Assembly: GCA_031629035.1 (NCBI GenBank)
Contig: JAVLUG010000015.1
Coordinates: 1 to 52,741 of the forward strand
Source of the DNA: MVYY01 sp012517575
GTDB lineage: Bacteria; Bacteroidota; Bacteroidia; Bacteroidales; Paludibacteraceae
Direction: 5' to 3'
Length of the DNA stretch: 52,741 nucleotides
Positions 43,040-51,501 of the stretch are shown here, in pieces. Made by a program: the position numbers and the translations under genes. Under the pieces are notes generated by a model. It searched no databases. It was not told the origin of the DNA and saw only the letters and a list, made by a program, of their open reading frames with translations. Every line of letters starts with the position of its first letter. The stretch's first letter is position 1.

Positions 43040-43882
43040 ATGGACATCGAAAATTTAATTTCGGTTTTTGAACGGAAACTTACCCTTCAAAGGTACAGCG
43101 TCAATTCCATCAAGAATTACAATAGTGCGGTAAGAAATTTCCTTCAAGTGGCGGAAAAGAGATTTCATCGCCCCGATGAATTAAATGAAAATGAAATTGA
43201 AAAATACGTTTACTGGAAAATAAAGAAAGACCATATCAGCAGTTCCTATCAGCGTATGATTGTGGCTTCTATCGATAAATTTTACAGCTCGGTAGTAGGT
43301 AAAAACTTGAATATAAGACACCTGTATCCATCCCGAAAAAAACATGAATTGCCCAAATACCTAACCCGGGCTGAAGTGAAAAGAATTTTTTTTTCAATCG
43401 ATAATCCAAAACATGCTTGCATTGTTAAGCTGCTTTATGGTTGCGGGCTGCGTTTGAACGAACTGCTTCATTTGAAAATTTCGGACATCGATTCGGAAAA
43501 CATGCTGATTCATATCCGCCTATCCAAAGGGAACAAAGACAGGATGGTAATGTTGCCGCCGACTTTATTGCCTGAATTGAGAAATTATTACAAGATCTCC
43601 CATCCGAAAGACTATCTGTTTGAAGGACAAGACGGAGGAATGTATTCCGCAAAAAGTGTACAAACGATTGTGAAAACGGCAGCAACAAAAGCAGGAATAA
43701 CAAAACCGGTTTCACCACATATTTTGCGGCATAGTTTTGCGACCCATTTGCTCGAAAATGGAACAGATGTAAGGTATATTCAGCAGCTTCTTGGTCACAG
43801 TTCAATCAAAACCACCGAAATCTACACGCATATCACCGATATTGCCAAATCCAATATCAAAAGCCCACTGGATATGTTATAA
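43040..43882 (+). CDS. Integron-type tyrosine recombinase lacking the IntI insertion
   Basis: The 280-aa product starts at the ATG at 43040, 20 bases after the promoter; a frame open from 42899 starts upstream of that promoter. The N-terminal SAM-like domain covers residues 4-88. Catalytic residues are Arg138 (GCGLRLNELL), Lys163, His227 and Arg230 (PHILRHSFATHL), His253 (LLGHSSIKTTEIY) and Tyr262. It ends in IKSPLDML. From Arg138 to His227 is 89 residues, as in XerC/XerD (96 in E. coli XerD) and not as in IntI1 (131), so the IntI-specific helix insertion is missing. Its position opposite a cassette array nevertheless gives it the integron integrase role. Confidence 0.85.
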   Translation: MDIENLISVFERKLTLQRYSVNSIKNYNSAVRNFLQVAEKRFHRPDELNENEIEKYVYWKIKKDHISSSYQRMIVASIDKFYSSVVGKNLNIRHLYPSRKKHELPKYLTRAEVKRIFFSIDNPKHACIVKLLYGCGLRLNELLHLKISDIDSENMLIHIRLSKGNKDRMVMLPPTLLPELRNYYKISHPKDYLFEGQDGGMYSAKSVQTIVKTAATKAGITKPVSPHILRHSFATHLLENGTDVRYIQQLLGHSSIKTTEIYTHITDIAKSNIKSPLDML

Positions 43883-44095
43883 CCAATCATGTAATACATG
43901 ACAAAAATTGAAACATTTGTTCTATATATTTTTAAAACAGGACATATAAACAAAGCTCTTCGGGTTGACCTTGTCCGGCGAGCCGAAAAACAACTGAGTG
44001 GGGTTTGGGGCAAAGTTCCATCATTAAATATCTGATAATAAAGAATATAAATGTTTTTACAGTTTTTTTGTCATACACTAAGCGAAAATTTATAG

Positions 44096-45109
44096 ATGAA
44101 AAAAATTATCATGACATTTCCTTATCCCATACTTCATCAAACTGAATTAATTCAACAAATGAATAATTCAGGGAAATCCAAATCTCCATTTTTCTTTATA
44201 GTAGATTTTATGGCACAAAATGGATATTTAATTAAATATCAGGATTTGGATGATAGATATATCAGATTTCAATTATCGGATGAAAGCGTTTCCAATCTTG
44301 AAAAATCATCGCAGCAGCCGTTTGATATTCAATGGGATATTTATCCTATAAATTTTGAAAAATACAGATTAAAATTTAATTCTGTAATGGAGAATATTCA
44401 TTGCGGAAACTCTTATCTGCTGAATTTAACGCAGCCAACGATGGTGAATACAAACTTAAATTTACTGGAATTGTACGGGTTAAGTGTTTCGAAATATAAA
44501 CTCTGGCTGAAAGATTTATTCACCGTTTTTTCGCCTGAAACTTTTATAAAAATTGAAGATGGAAGAATTTCCACTTTCCCAATGAAAGGAACTATCAACG
44601 CATCTATTGAAAATGCAGAACAAACTATTTTGAACGACATTAAAGAACAAGCCGAACATGCAACCATTGTAGATCTCTTACGCAACGATTTAAGCAGGGT
44701 GGCCGAAAAAGTTGAAGTGAAGAAATACAGATATATTGATAAAATATTCACCAATCAACATGAACTACTTCAAACAAGTTCACAAATCACAGGTGAATTA
44801 CCTGAAAATTATTGTTGTTATCTGGGAAATATAATCTTTTCTATGCTCCCTGCCGGTTCGATTTCAGGTGCGCCCAAACGTAAGACATTGGAAATAATTC
44901 GTGAAGTCGAAGATTATGACAGAGGTTTCTATACCGGAATTTTCGGATATTTCGACGGAAAAAATTTGGACTCAGCCGTAATGATCCGCTTTATAGAAAA
45001 AAAAGGAGATCAACTGATTTTTAAAAGTGGTGGAGGAATCACCTCGTTCAGCGATTGCAAAAAAGAATACGGGGAAATGTTAGAAAAAGTGTATGTACCG
45101 ATTTATTGA
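44096..45109 (+). CDS. pabB: Aminodeoxychorismate synthase component I
   Basis: A 337-aa chorismate-binding enzyme of the short PabB type without the N-terminal TrpE-like extension. Landmarks are NCGNSYLLNLTQP-like IHCGNSYLLNLTQP, FPMKGT, DLLRNDLSRVAEK, GSISGAPKRKTLEIIRE and KSGGGITSFSDCKKEY. It makes 4-amino-4-deoxychorismate for folate synthesis. It overlaps pabC by 17 bases. The 213-base gap before it holds no gene; a GC-rich stretch there (43951-44015) may be a relic. Confidence 0.92.
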   Translation: MKKIIMTFPYPILHQTELIQQMNNSGKSKSPFFFIVDFMAQNGYLIKYQDLDDRYIRFQLSDESVSNLEKSSQQPFDIQWDIYPINFEKYRLKFNSVMENIHCGNSYLLNLTQPTMVNTNLNLLELYGLSVSKYKLWLKDLFTVFSPETFIKIEDGRISTFPMKGTINASIENAEQTILNDIKEQAEHATIVDLLRNDLSRVAEKVEVKKYRYIDKIFTNQHELLQTSSQITGELPENYCCYLGNIIFSMLPAGSISGAPKRKTLEIIREVEDYDRGFYTGIFGYFDGKNLDSAVMIRFIEKKGDQLIFKSGGGITSFSDCKKEYGEMLEKVYVPIY

Positions 45110-45689
45110 AACAATAAAGATATTGGATGGAATTTTTTATCGCCTCGAATTTCATCAGATGCGAATGAATATTTGTTCGAAACTATTTTACCCTGATGCC
45201 GATTTTATTCATCTCCAATCGGCTTTAACTGATTCTCATTCACCGCAATCGGGTTTATTCAAATGTAAAGTTACGTTCAGTTCTGAAATTCTGAAAATTG
45301 AATATTTCCCATACAAAAAAAGAAAAATCAATTCCTTGCGCATTGTGCCAACAGAGATAGAATCTTTGCCCTATAAAAAAGAAGATCGTAAAGATTATAA
45401 CGCGGCTTTTGGCATGAGAGGAAATTGTGATGACGTTTTGCTGTTAAAAAATGGCTTATTGACAGATACTTCTATTTGCAATATTGCCCTTTTCGACGGT
45501 CGTTGTTGGCTAACGCCTGCCAAACCATTGATTTACGGGGTCAATAGAGCCAGTTTGTTGGAAGAAGGAAAGATTATTGAAAAAGATATTAAATTGGATG
45601 AATTAAAAAAATTTTCTAATGTTCGGCTATTCAATGCCATGATTGAATTCGGAGAAATTGAATTGAAAATCAGGGATATTCATATTTAA
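45093..45689 (+). CDS. pabC: Aminodeoxychorismate lyase-like class IV aminotransferase
   Basis: A 198-aa short fold-type IV PLP enzyme. The PLP Lys is expected in LPYKKEDRKDYNAAF, followed by LLLKNGLLTDTSICNIALFD, TPAKPLIYGVNRASLL and a C-terminal NAMIEFGEIE. It would release 4-aminobenzoate from the PabB product. It overlaps the 3' end of pabB by 17 bases, implying translational coupling. It is shorter than E. coli PabC, like other Bacteroidota members. Confidence 0.88.
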   Translation: MYRFIETIKILDGIFYRLEFHQMRMNICSKLFYPDADFIHLQSALTDSHSPQSGLFKCKVTFSSEILKIEYFPYKKRKINSLRIVPTEIESLPYKKEDRKDYNAAFGMRGNCDDVLLLKNGLLTDTSICNIALFDGRCWLTPAKPLIYGVNRASLLEEGKIIEKDIKLDELKKFSNVRLFNAMIEFGEIELKIRDIHI

Positions 45690-45767
45690 AGAAGCCAAAT
45701 TGAAATTATTTTTACTTTGAAAATTGAAAATTGAAACAAAATAATAGAAAAAAATTTCACTTTATAT

Positions 45768-45797
45768 TTTGCATTTAGAAATATTGCTGTATCTTTG
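45768..45797 (+). promoter_or_regulatory. Promoter of the leucine operon
   Basis: TTTG at 45768-45771 and TATCTTTG at 45790-45797, spaced by 18 bases, match the Bacteroidota consensus. Transcription would start near 45803, just before the leader peptide. Confidence 0.75.
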
Positions 45798-45824
45798 CAC
45801 AGAATTTACAAATAGAAACAAGAT

Positions 45825-45893
45825 ATGAACTTTATTTCTCTACATACTTTGCTAAGCAGCATTATTCTACTTTTGGCAAAAGAGCAGAAGTGA
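45825..45893 (+). CDS. leuL: Leucine operon leader peptide
   Basis: A 22-codon ORF between the promoter and the attenuator. Six of its codons are Leu (three CTA, two TTG, one CTT) and three are Ile, with Leu-Leu at residues 9-10 and Leu-Leu-Leu at residues 15-17. Such enrichment directly in front of a terminator is the signature of ribosome-mediated attenuation. The ORF was found by reading, being too short for gene callers. Its stop codon overlaps the antiterminator arm AGTGAG at 45889-45894. Confidence 0.8.
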   Translation: MNFISLHTLLSSIILLLAKEQK

Positions 45894-45972
45894 GTTTGGT
45901 ATGTAGACAGATATGATATCCATTTTTTTTGAAAAACCTTTCTCACTCGATGTAAGAAAGGTTTTTCTCTTT
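45840..45972 (+). promoter_or_regulatory. Transcription attenuator of the leucine operon
   Basis: Two alternative folds are visible. CTACATAC (45840-45847) pairs with GTATGTAG (45899-45906). AGTGAG (45889-45894) can pair with CTCACT (45942-45947), which would break up the terminator at 45932-45966. A ribosome stalled at the Leu codons leaves AGTGAG free (read-through); one that reaches the stop codon covers it (termination). Confidence 0.75.
45932..45972 (+). terminator. Attenuator terminator upstream of leuA
   Basis: A 12-bp perfect stem AAAAACCTTTCT/AGAAAGGTTTTT (45932-45943 and 45955-45966) with an 11-base loop, running into TTTTTCTCTTT. Confidence 0.85.
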
Positions 45973-46040
45973 ATAGAAATGTTGTAATTGTAAGTTCGTA
46001 TTCAACCAACTTTGAGTTTCAATTCAAAAAAACAAAAATT

Positions 46041-47534
46041 ATGGACAGATTATTTATTTTTGACACGACTTTACGGGACGGCGAACAAGTTCCCGGTTGC
46101 CAACTCAATACCGTCGAAAAAATTGAAGTAGCCAAAGCACTCGAGAATTTAGGAGTTGACATCATTGAAGCAGGTTTTCCCGTTTCGAGCCCTGGAGATT
46201 TTAACTCAGTAGTAGAAATTTCAAAAACGGTTACTTGGCCCATTATCTGTGCCTTGACACGTGCCGTGGAAAAAGATATTGAAGTGGCAGCAGAAGCGCT
46301 CCAATATGCCAAAAAGAAACGAATACACACCGGTATAGGAACTTCGGAATACCATATTCGCTACAAGTTCAACTCCAATCAGGAAGAAATTCTGGAACGT
46401 TCGGTAGCAGCAGTAAAATATGCAAAGAAATTTGTAGAAGACGTGGAATTTTATTGTGAAGATGCAGGCCGAACTGAAAACGAATACCTTGCTCGCGTGG
46501 TTGAAGCTGTGATAAAAGCCGGTGCTACCGTTGTGAATATTCCCGATACCACTGGATATTGCCTCCCTTGGGAATATGGAGAGAAAATCAAATATTTGAT
46601 GGAACATGTGGATGGCATTCATAAAGCTATTCTTTCCACTCATTGTCACAATGACTTGGGTATGGCAACTGCCAACACCATTTCAGGAATTATAAACGGC
46701 GCACGTCAGGCCGAAGTAACTGTAAACGGCATTGGAGAACGCGCAGGTAATACGGCTTTGGAAGAGATTGCCATGATTTTAAAATGTCATAAAAAACTGA
46801 ATATCGAGACACAAATCAATACCAAGAAAATTTATTCTACCAGCCGTTTGGTTTCCAATTTGATGAATATGCCTGTTCAGCCCAATAAAGCAATCGTGGG
46901 AAGAAATGCTTTTGCTCATTCTTCGGGTATTCATCAAGATGGGGTATTGAAAAACAGAGAAAATTATGAAATTATGAACCCGGAAGATGTTGGCATTGAC
47001 CACAATTCCATTGTACTGACAGCTCGCAGCGGTCGAGCTGCCTTGAAACACCGACTGAATACTTTGGGCGTAGAATTGGCAGATAAAAAACTGGATGCAG
47101 TTTATGAAGAATTTTTGAAACTGGCCGACAGGAAAAAGGATATCAACGACGATGATTTGTTGATGCTTGCCGGTAAAGAACGCTCAGAGAGAGAACGTAT
47201 CAAACTCGACTATTTGCAGGTAACTTCCGGTGTAGGTGTGAAACCGGTAGCAAGTATCGGACTCATTATCGGCAGTGAAAAATTTGAAGCCGCTTCTGCA
47301 GGAAACGGTCCGGTTGATGCAGCTATCAAGGCTTTGAAAAAAATTATCAACCGCGAAATGACATTGCAGGAGTTCACCATTCAGGCCATCAACAAAGGAA
47401 GTGATGATGTGGGAAAAGTTCACATGCAAGTAGAGCACGAAGGTGTGGTTTATTACGGATTTGGAGCCAACACCGATATTGTGGCTGCATCCGTTGAAGC
47501 ATATATCGACGCCATCAATAAATTTGTTGAATAA
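46041..47534 (+). CDS. leuA: 2-isopropylmalate synthase
   Basis: A 497-aa first enzyme of leucine synthesis (2-oxoisovalerate + acetyl-CoA). The catalytic TIM barrel opens with FDTTLRDGEQVPGCQL; metal and substrate residues lie in STHCHNDLGMATANTI, and NGIGERAGNTALEEIAM is also conserved. The C-terminal regulatory domain (about residues 375-497) suggests leucine feedback inhibition. It is the first structural gene after the attenuator. Confidence 0.95.
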   Translation: MDRLFIFDTTLRDGEQVPGCQLNTVEKIEVAKALENLGVDIIEAGFPVSSPGDFNSVVEISKTVTWPIICALTRAVEKDIEVAAEALQYAKKKRIHTGIGTSEYHIRYKFNSNQEEILERSVAAVKYAKKFVEDVEFYCEDAGRTENEYLARVVEAVIKAGATVVNIPDTTGYCLPWEYGEKIKYLMEHVDGIHKAILSTHCHNDLGMATANTISGIINGARQAEVTVNGIGERAGNTALEEIAMILKCHKKLNIETQINTKKIYSTSRLVSNLMNMPVQPNKAIVGRNAFAHSSGIHQDGVLKNRENYEIMNPEDVGIDHNSIVLTARSGRAALKHRLNTLGVELADKKLDAVYEEFLKLADRKKDINDDDLLMLAGKERSERERIKLDYLQVTSGVGVKPVASIGLIIGSEKFEAASAGNGPVDAAIKALKKIINREMTLQEFTIQAINKGSDDVGKVHMQVEHEGVVYYGFGANTDIVAASVEAYIDAINKFVE

Positions 47535-47689
47535 TTAGGTTACAGAACTAAACATTTTTGTATTTTCAAATGTTGCAACAATAAAATTATTTCACTGAAA
47601 AAATTAGAATACTAATATAAAAAATTATTTCATTGTCAATCAATGGAAAACGATAATTTTTTTTTCGTTACACAAATCATCAAAAAAAC

Positions 47690-49090
47690 ATGAATACATT
47701 ATTTGATAAAATTTGGGATGCTCATGTGGTTTCCTCTATCGAAAACGGACCTACTATTTTGTATATCGACAGACATTATGTTCATGAAGTTACCAGTCCA
47801 CAGGCTTTCAATGGATTAAGAACAAGAGGATTGAAAGTTTTTCGTCCGTTACAAACCACTCTGACCGCCGACCATAATATTCCTACGCTGCATCAGGATC
47901 AGCCGGTACAAGACCCTATTTCACGAAATCAGCTGGATACATTCGAAAAAAATGCCAAGGATTTTCAATTGCCTTTGTTTTTTCCTATGGGACATGCCAA
48001 AAATGGCGTAGTACATATAATTGGCCCCGAAAATGGTTTTACTCAACCCGGAATGACAATAGTTTGCGGCGACAGTCACACTTCTACTCACGGAGCTTTT
48101 GGCGCCATCGCTTTTGGTATTGGAACCAGCGAAGTTGAAATGGTGCTGGCCACGCAATGTATTTTGCAAACCCGTCCCAAAACCATGCGTATCACTTTTA
48201 ACGGTAAATTGAATAAAGGAGTAACGGCAAAAGATTTGGCACTTTACATGATTTCAAAACTTACTACAGGTGGAGCTACGGGATATTTTGTTGAATATGC
48301 CGGCGAAGCTATTCGCAACATGAATATGGAAGAGCGAATGACTGTTTGCAACCTGAGTATCGAAATGGGAGCACGCGGAGGCATGATTGCCCCCGATGAA
48401 ACTACTTTTGCCTATTTGAAAGATCGCGAATATGCGCCCAAAGGAGAAGAATGGAATAAAAAACTTGCTTACTGGAAAACACTGTATTCAGATCAGGATG
48501 CTGTTTTCGATAAGGAATACACTTTCGACGTATCCGAAATATCTCCAATGATTACTTACGGAACCAATCCGGGTATGGGCATGGGTATTGATCAAACTAT
48601 TCCAACTTTGGAACAGGTGGACGAAGCCGGAAGAATTTCTTTTGAAAAAGCATTGAACTACATGGGATTTCGTCCCGGTGAAAAATTGCTCGGTAAGCAA
48701 ATTGATTACGTATTTTTGGGAAGCTGTACCAATGGACGAATTGAAGACTTCCGCACATTTGCACAATTTGTAAAAGGTAAAAAGAAGGCCGACAATGTTG
48801 TAGCTTGGCTGGTACCCGGAAGCAGAAAAGTGGAAAAACAAATTCACGATGAGGGCTTGCATGAAATTCTGATGGAAGCGGGCTTTGAGTTGCGACAACC
48901 GGGATGTTCTGCATGTTTGGCAATGAATGACGACAAGGTTCCGGCAGGAAAATATGCCGTATCAACTTCCAATCGAAATTTTGAAGGACGTCAAGGTCCG
49001 GGTGCCCGCACTATTCTTGCCGGACCACTTGTGGCTGCTGCTGCTGCTGTGACTGGAAAAATAACTGATCCCAGAGAATTTCTATCTTAA
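47690..49090 (+). CDS. leuC: 3-isopropylmalate dehydratase large subunit
   Basis: A 466-aa aconitase-family subunit. The substrate region ICGDSHTSTHGAFGA-like segment (VCGDSHTSTHGAFGAIAFGI) is present, and the [4Fe-4S] ligands lie in FLGSCTNGRIEDFR and in PGCSACLAMNDD. With LeuD it isomerises 2- to 3-isopropylmalate. It follows leuA after a 155-base AT-rich gap without an evident terminator. Confidence 0.96.
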   Translation: MNTLFDKIWDAHVVSSIENGPTILYIDRHYVHEVTSPQAFNGLRTRGLKVFRPLQTTLTADHNIPTLHQDQPVQDPISRNQLDTFEKNAKDFQLPLFFPMGHAKNGVVHIIGPENGFTQPGMTIVCGDSHTSTHGAFGAIAFGIGTSEVEMVLATQCILQTRPKTMRITFNGKLNKGVTAKDLALYMISKLTTGGATGYFVEYAGEAIRNMNMEERMTVCNLSIEMGARGGMIAPDETTFAYLKDREYAPKGEEWNKKLAYWKTLYSDQDAVFDKEYTFDVSEISPMITYGTNPGMGMGIDQTIPTLEQVDEAGRISFEKALNYMGFRPGEKLLGKQIDYVFLGSCTNGRIEDFRTFAQFVKGKKKADNVVAWLVPGSRKVEKQIHDEGLHEILMEAGFELRQPGCSACLAMNDDKVPAGKYAVSTSNRNFEGRQGPGARTILAGPLVAAAAAVTGKITDPREFLS

Positions 49091-49179
49091 AACAATTTAT
49101 TCAATTACTAAAACATTCAAAAAGATTGATTGCTATCAGTATTAATAAAACGCTGTAAATCAATTAAAAAAGAAAAAAT

Positions 49180-49770
49180 ATGGAAAAGTTTGTAAAATTG
49201 ACATCAACTGTAGTTCCGCTGCCAATCGAGAATGTGGATACAGATCAAATTATACCTGCAAGATTTCTGAAAGCTACCAACAAGGAAGGTTTTGGCGATA
49301 ATCTCTTTGCCGATTGGCGTTACAATAAGGACGGAAGTCCAAAAGATGATTTTGTGCTGAATAATCCTACCTACAAAGGGTCTATTTTGGTAGCCGGAAA
49401 AAATTTCGGTTCGGGTTCGAGCCGCGAACATGCAGCATGGGCTATAGCTGGTTATGGATTTAAAGTAGTGGTTTCGAGTTTTTTTGCCGATATTTTCAAG
49501 AATAATGCCTTAAACAATGGCGTACTGCCGGTGGTCGTTTCTTCCGAATTTTTAAATGAAATTTTTCAATCTGTCAAGGAAAATCCCAACGCTACTTTGA
49601 CAGTCGATCTTGAAAATCAAACCATTACAAACAATGCAACCGGCAATTCAGAAAAATTTGATATCAATGCCTACAAAAAGGAATGTTTGCTAAAAGGATT
49701 GGACGATATCGACTATTTACTGAGCAAAAAAAATCTGATTGAAGCGTACGAAACTTCAAGAACTTTTTAA
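49180..49770 (+). CDS. leuD: 3-isopropylmalate dehydratase small subunit
   Basis: A 196-aa partner of LeuC with the swivel-domain motifs NVDTDQIIPARFLK and GKNFGSGSSREHAAWAI. Length is typical. It lies 89 bases downstream of leuC on the same strand. Confidence 0.96.
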   Translation: MEKFVKLTSTVVPLPIENVDTDQIIPARFLKATNKEGFGDNLFADWRYNKDGSPKDDFVLNNPTYKGSILVAGKNFGSGSSREHAAWAIAGYGFKVVVSSFFADIFKNNALNNGVLPVVVSSEFLNEIFQSVKENPNATLTVDLENQTITNNATGNSEKFDINAYKKECLLKGLDDIDYLLSKKNLIEAYETSRTF

Positions 49771-49834
49771 AGTTCAAATTTTAATTTGTTATCATTAATT
49801 TATCTTCCTTTAGGGAAATTTAAAAGCAAGCTTT

Positions 49835-51376
49835 ATGGTAGAAATAATGGATACAACCTTGCGCGATGGTGAGCAAACTTCTGGAGTTTCTTTCTCAGCA
49901 CAAGAAAAATTAAGTATTGCCAGAATGCTGTTGCAAGAAATGTGCGTGGATAGAATTGAAATTGCTTCTGCACGTGTGTCGGAAGGTGAATTTGAAACTG
50001 TTAAAAAAATTTGTTATTGGGCACAAAACAATGATTATATTGACAAAATAGAAGTTTTGGGTTTTGTAGATGGAAAAGAATCTCTCAACTGGATTAAATC
50101 GGCCGGAGGCAAAGTGATTAATCTTCTTTCCAAAGGTTCATTAAAGCATTGCACTTATCAGTTGAAAAAAACGCCCGAACAACATGTTGACGATATTAAA
50201 CAGCTTATCGCCCATGCAACGGAAATGGGAATTACCGTCAATCTTTATCTGGAGGACTGGTCGAACGGAATGAAAGATTCGGAAAATTACGTTTATTTTC
50301 TGATGGATGCCCTGAAAACCGAAAACATTAAGCGCTTCATGTTGCCCGACACGTTGGGTATACTCAATCCTGAAGAAACAAACAAGTTTTGTAAAAAAAT
50401 GATTGAGCGGTATCCCAATTTACATTTCGATTTTCATGCGCACAACGATTACGATTTGGCCGTAGCAAATGTTTTTGAAGCTGTAAAAGCCGGAGTAAAA
50501 GGCGTTCACACAACTGTCAACGGTTTGGGAGAAAGAGCAGGAAATGCTCCACTGACAAGCGTTTTGGCTGTGCTTCACGATCATTTGAAAATAAAAACCA
50601 ATTTGCGGGAAGACAAAGCTTATGCATTAAGTAAAATGGTTGAAACCTATTCCGGTATTCGTATTCCACACAATAAACCACTAATTGGTGAAAATGTGTT
50701 TACGCAAGTAGCTGGTGTTCATGCAGATGGAGACAATAAAAGAAATCTTTACTTTAATGATCTGCTTCCGGAAAGATTTGGACGTGAAAGGCAGTATGCT
50801 TTGGGAAAAACTTCCGGCAAAGCAAATATTTTGAAAAATCTCCAGCAATTGGGTATTGATCTCGATGAAGAAATTTTGCGAAAAGTTACCGAACGCGTAA
50901 TAGAATTGGGTGACAAAAAACAGTTTACTTCTATGGAAGATCTGCCGTACATCGTTTCGGATGTGCTCAACGAACAAGAAGAGCAATCCATTAAAATGAT
51001 CAATTATTCGCTTTCGATAACTTATGGACTTCGTCCGGTAGCTACCGTAAAAATGATGATAAACGGAGAAGTTTATGAGCAAACTGCTGCCGGCGATGGA
51101 CAGTACAATGCCGTTTCAAAAGCAATGTTCAAAATTTATAAAATTTTAAACAAGCCGACACCCGAATTGCTTGATTACGAAGTGGTGATTCCACCGGGAG
51201 GTCAGACAAATGCTATTGTTCAAACCATTATTACGTGGAGATTCAATAATATTATTTTCAAAACAAGAGGTTTGGATCGTGATCAGACCATTGCTGCCAT
51301 CAAAGCGACTATGAAAATGCTGAACCTTATCGAAACCGGGAAATTACGCTCTAATAAATTTACCAATTTACCCTAA
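49835..51376 (+). CDS. LeuA paralogue / citramalate synthase-like protein
   Basis: A 513-aa member of the alpha-isopropylmalate/homocitrate/citramalate synthase family. The barrel starts EIMDTTLRDGEQTSGVSFSA, with DFHAHNDYDLAVANV and NGLGERAGNAPLTSV, and a C-terminal LeuA-type regulatory domain follows (about residues 395-505). It differs clearly from the leuA product encoded in the same operon. Likely activities are citramalate synthase (isoleucine from pyruvate and acetyl-CoA) or a second isopropylmalate synthase; sequence alone does not decide. The location between leuD and leuB is typical of Bacteroidales. Confidence 0.85.
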   Translation: MVEIMDTTLRDGEQTSGVSFSAQEKLSIARMLLQEMCVDRIEIASARVSEGEFETVKKICYWAQNNDYIDKIEVLGFVDGKESLNWIKSAGGKVINLLSKGSLKHCTYQLKKTPEQHVDDIKQLIAHATEMGITVNLYLEDWSNGMKDSENYVYFLMDALKTENIKRFMLPDTLGILNPEETNKFCKKMIERYPNLHFDFHAHNDYDLAVANVFEAVKAGVKGVHTTVNGLGERAGNAPLTSVLAVLHDHLKIKTNLREDKAYALSKMVETYSGIRIPHNKPLIGENVFTQVAGVHADGDNKRNLYFNDLLPERFGRERQYALGKTSGKANILKNLQQLGIDLDEEILRKVTERVIELGDKKQFTSMEDLPYIVSDVLNEQEEQSIKMINYSLSITYGLRPVATVKMMINGEVYEQTAAGDGQYNAVSKAMFKIYKILNKPTPELLDYEVVIPPGGQTNAIVQTIITWRFNNIIFKTRGLDRDQTIAAIKATMKMLNLIETGKLRSNKFTNLP

Positions 51377-51501
51377 CGTATTAATTTATAAGAGAAAAGT
51401 TGAAACTAAATTACGTCGCTACAATTGAAAGTTGAGATATATTTGTTCATTTTTGTAAACAGTAAGAAAAAAGGAAAACACTATAAAAAACAATAATTAC
51501 A

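Larger units (their letters stand above)
38858..43882. mobile_element. Integron: recombinase plus three-cassette array
   Basis: A tyrosine recombinase gene (plus strand) diverges from three gene units on the minus strand, each ending in a long imperfect palindrome with TAAC/GTTA core sites: attC1 42180-42271, attC2 40849-40980, attC3 38858-39064. The G/TT joints give cassette limits of about 42186-42846, 40855-42185 and 38864-40854. Cassette 1 starts GTTATCGGAA and its left core is TTCCGATAAC; cassette 2 starts GTTATGCGT and its left core is ACGCATAAC. Both pairs are exact reverse complements, as expected of sites restored by circularisation. The third cassette does not show this match. Confidence 0.82.

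Noticed and set aside
43951..44015. GC-rich stretch between recombinase and pabB
   Set aside because: It looks unlike its surroundings and may be a relic, but no gene, repeat partner or structure could be shown.
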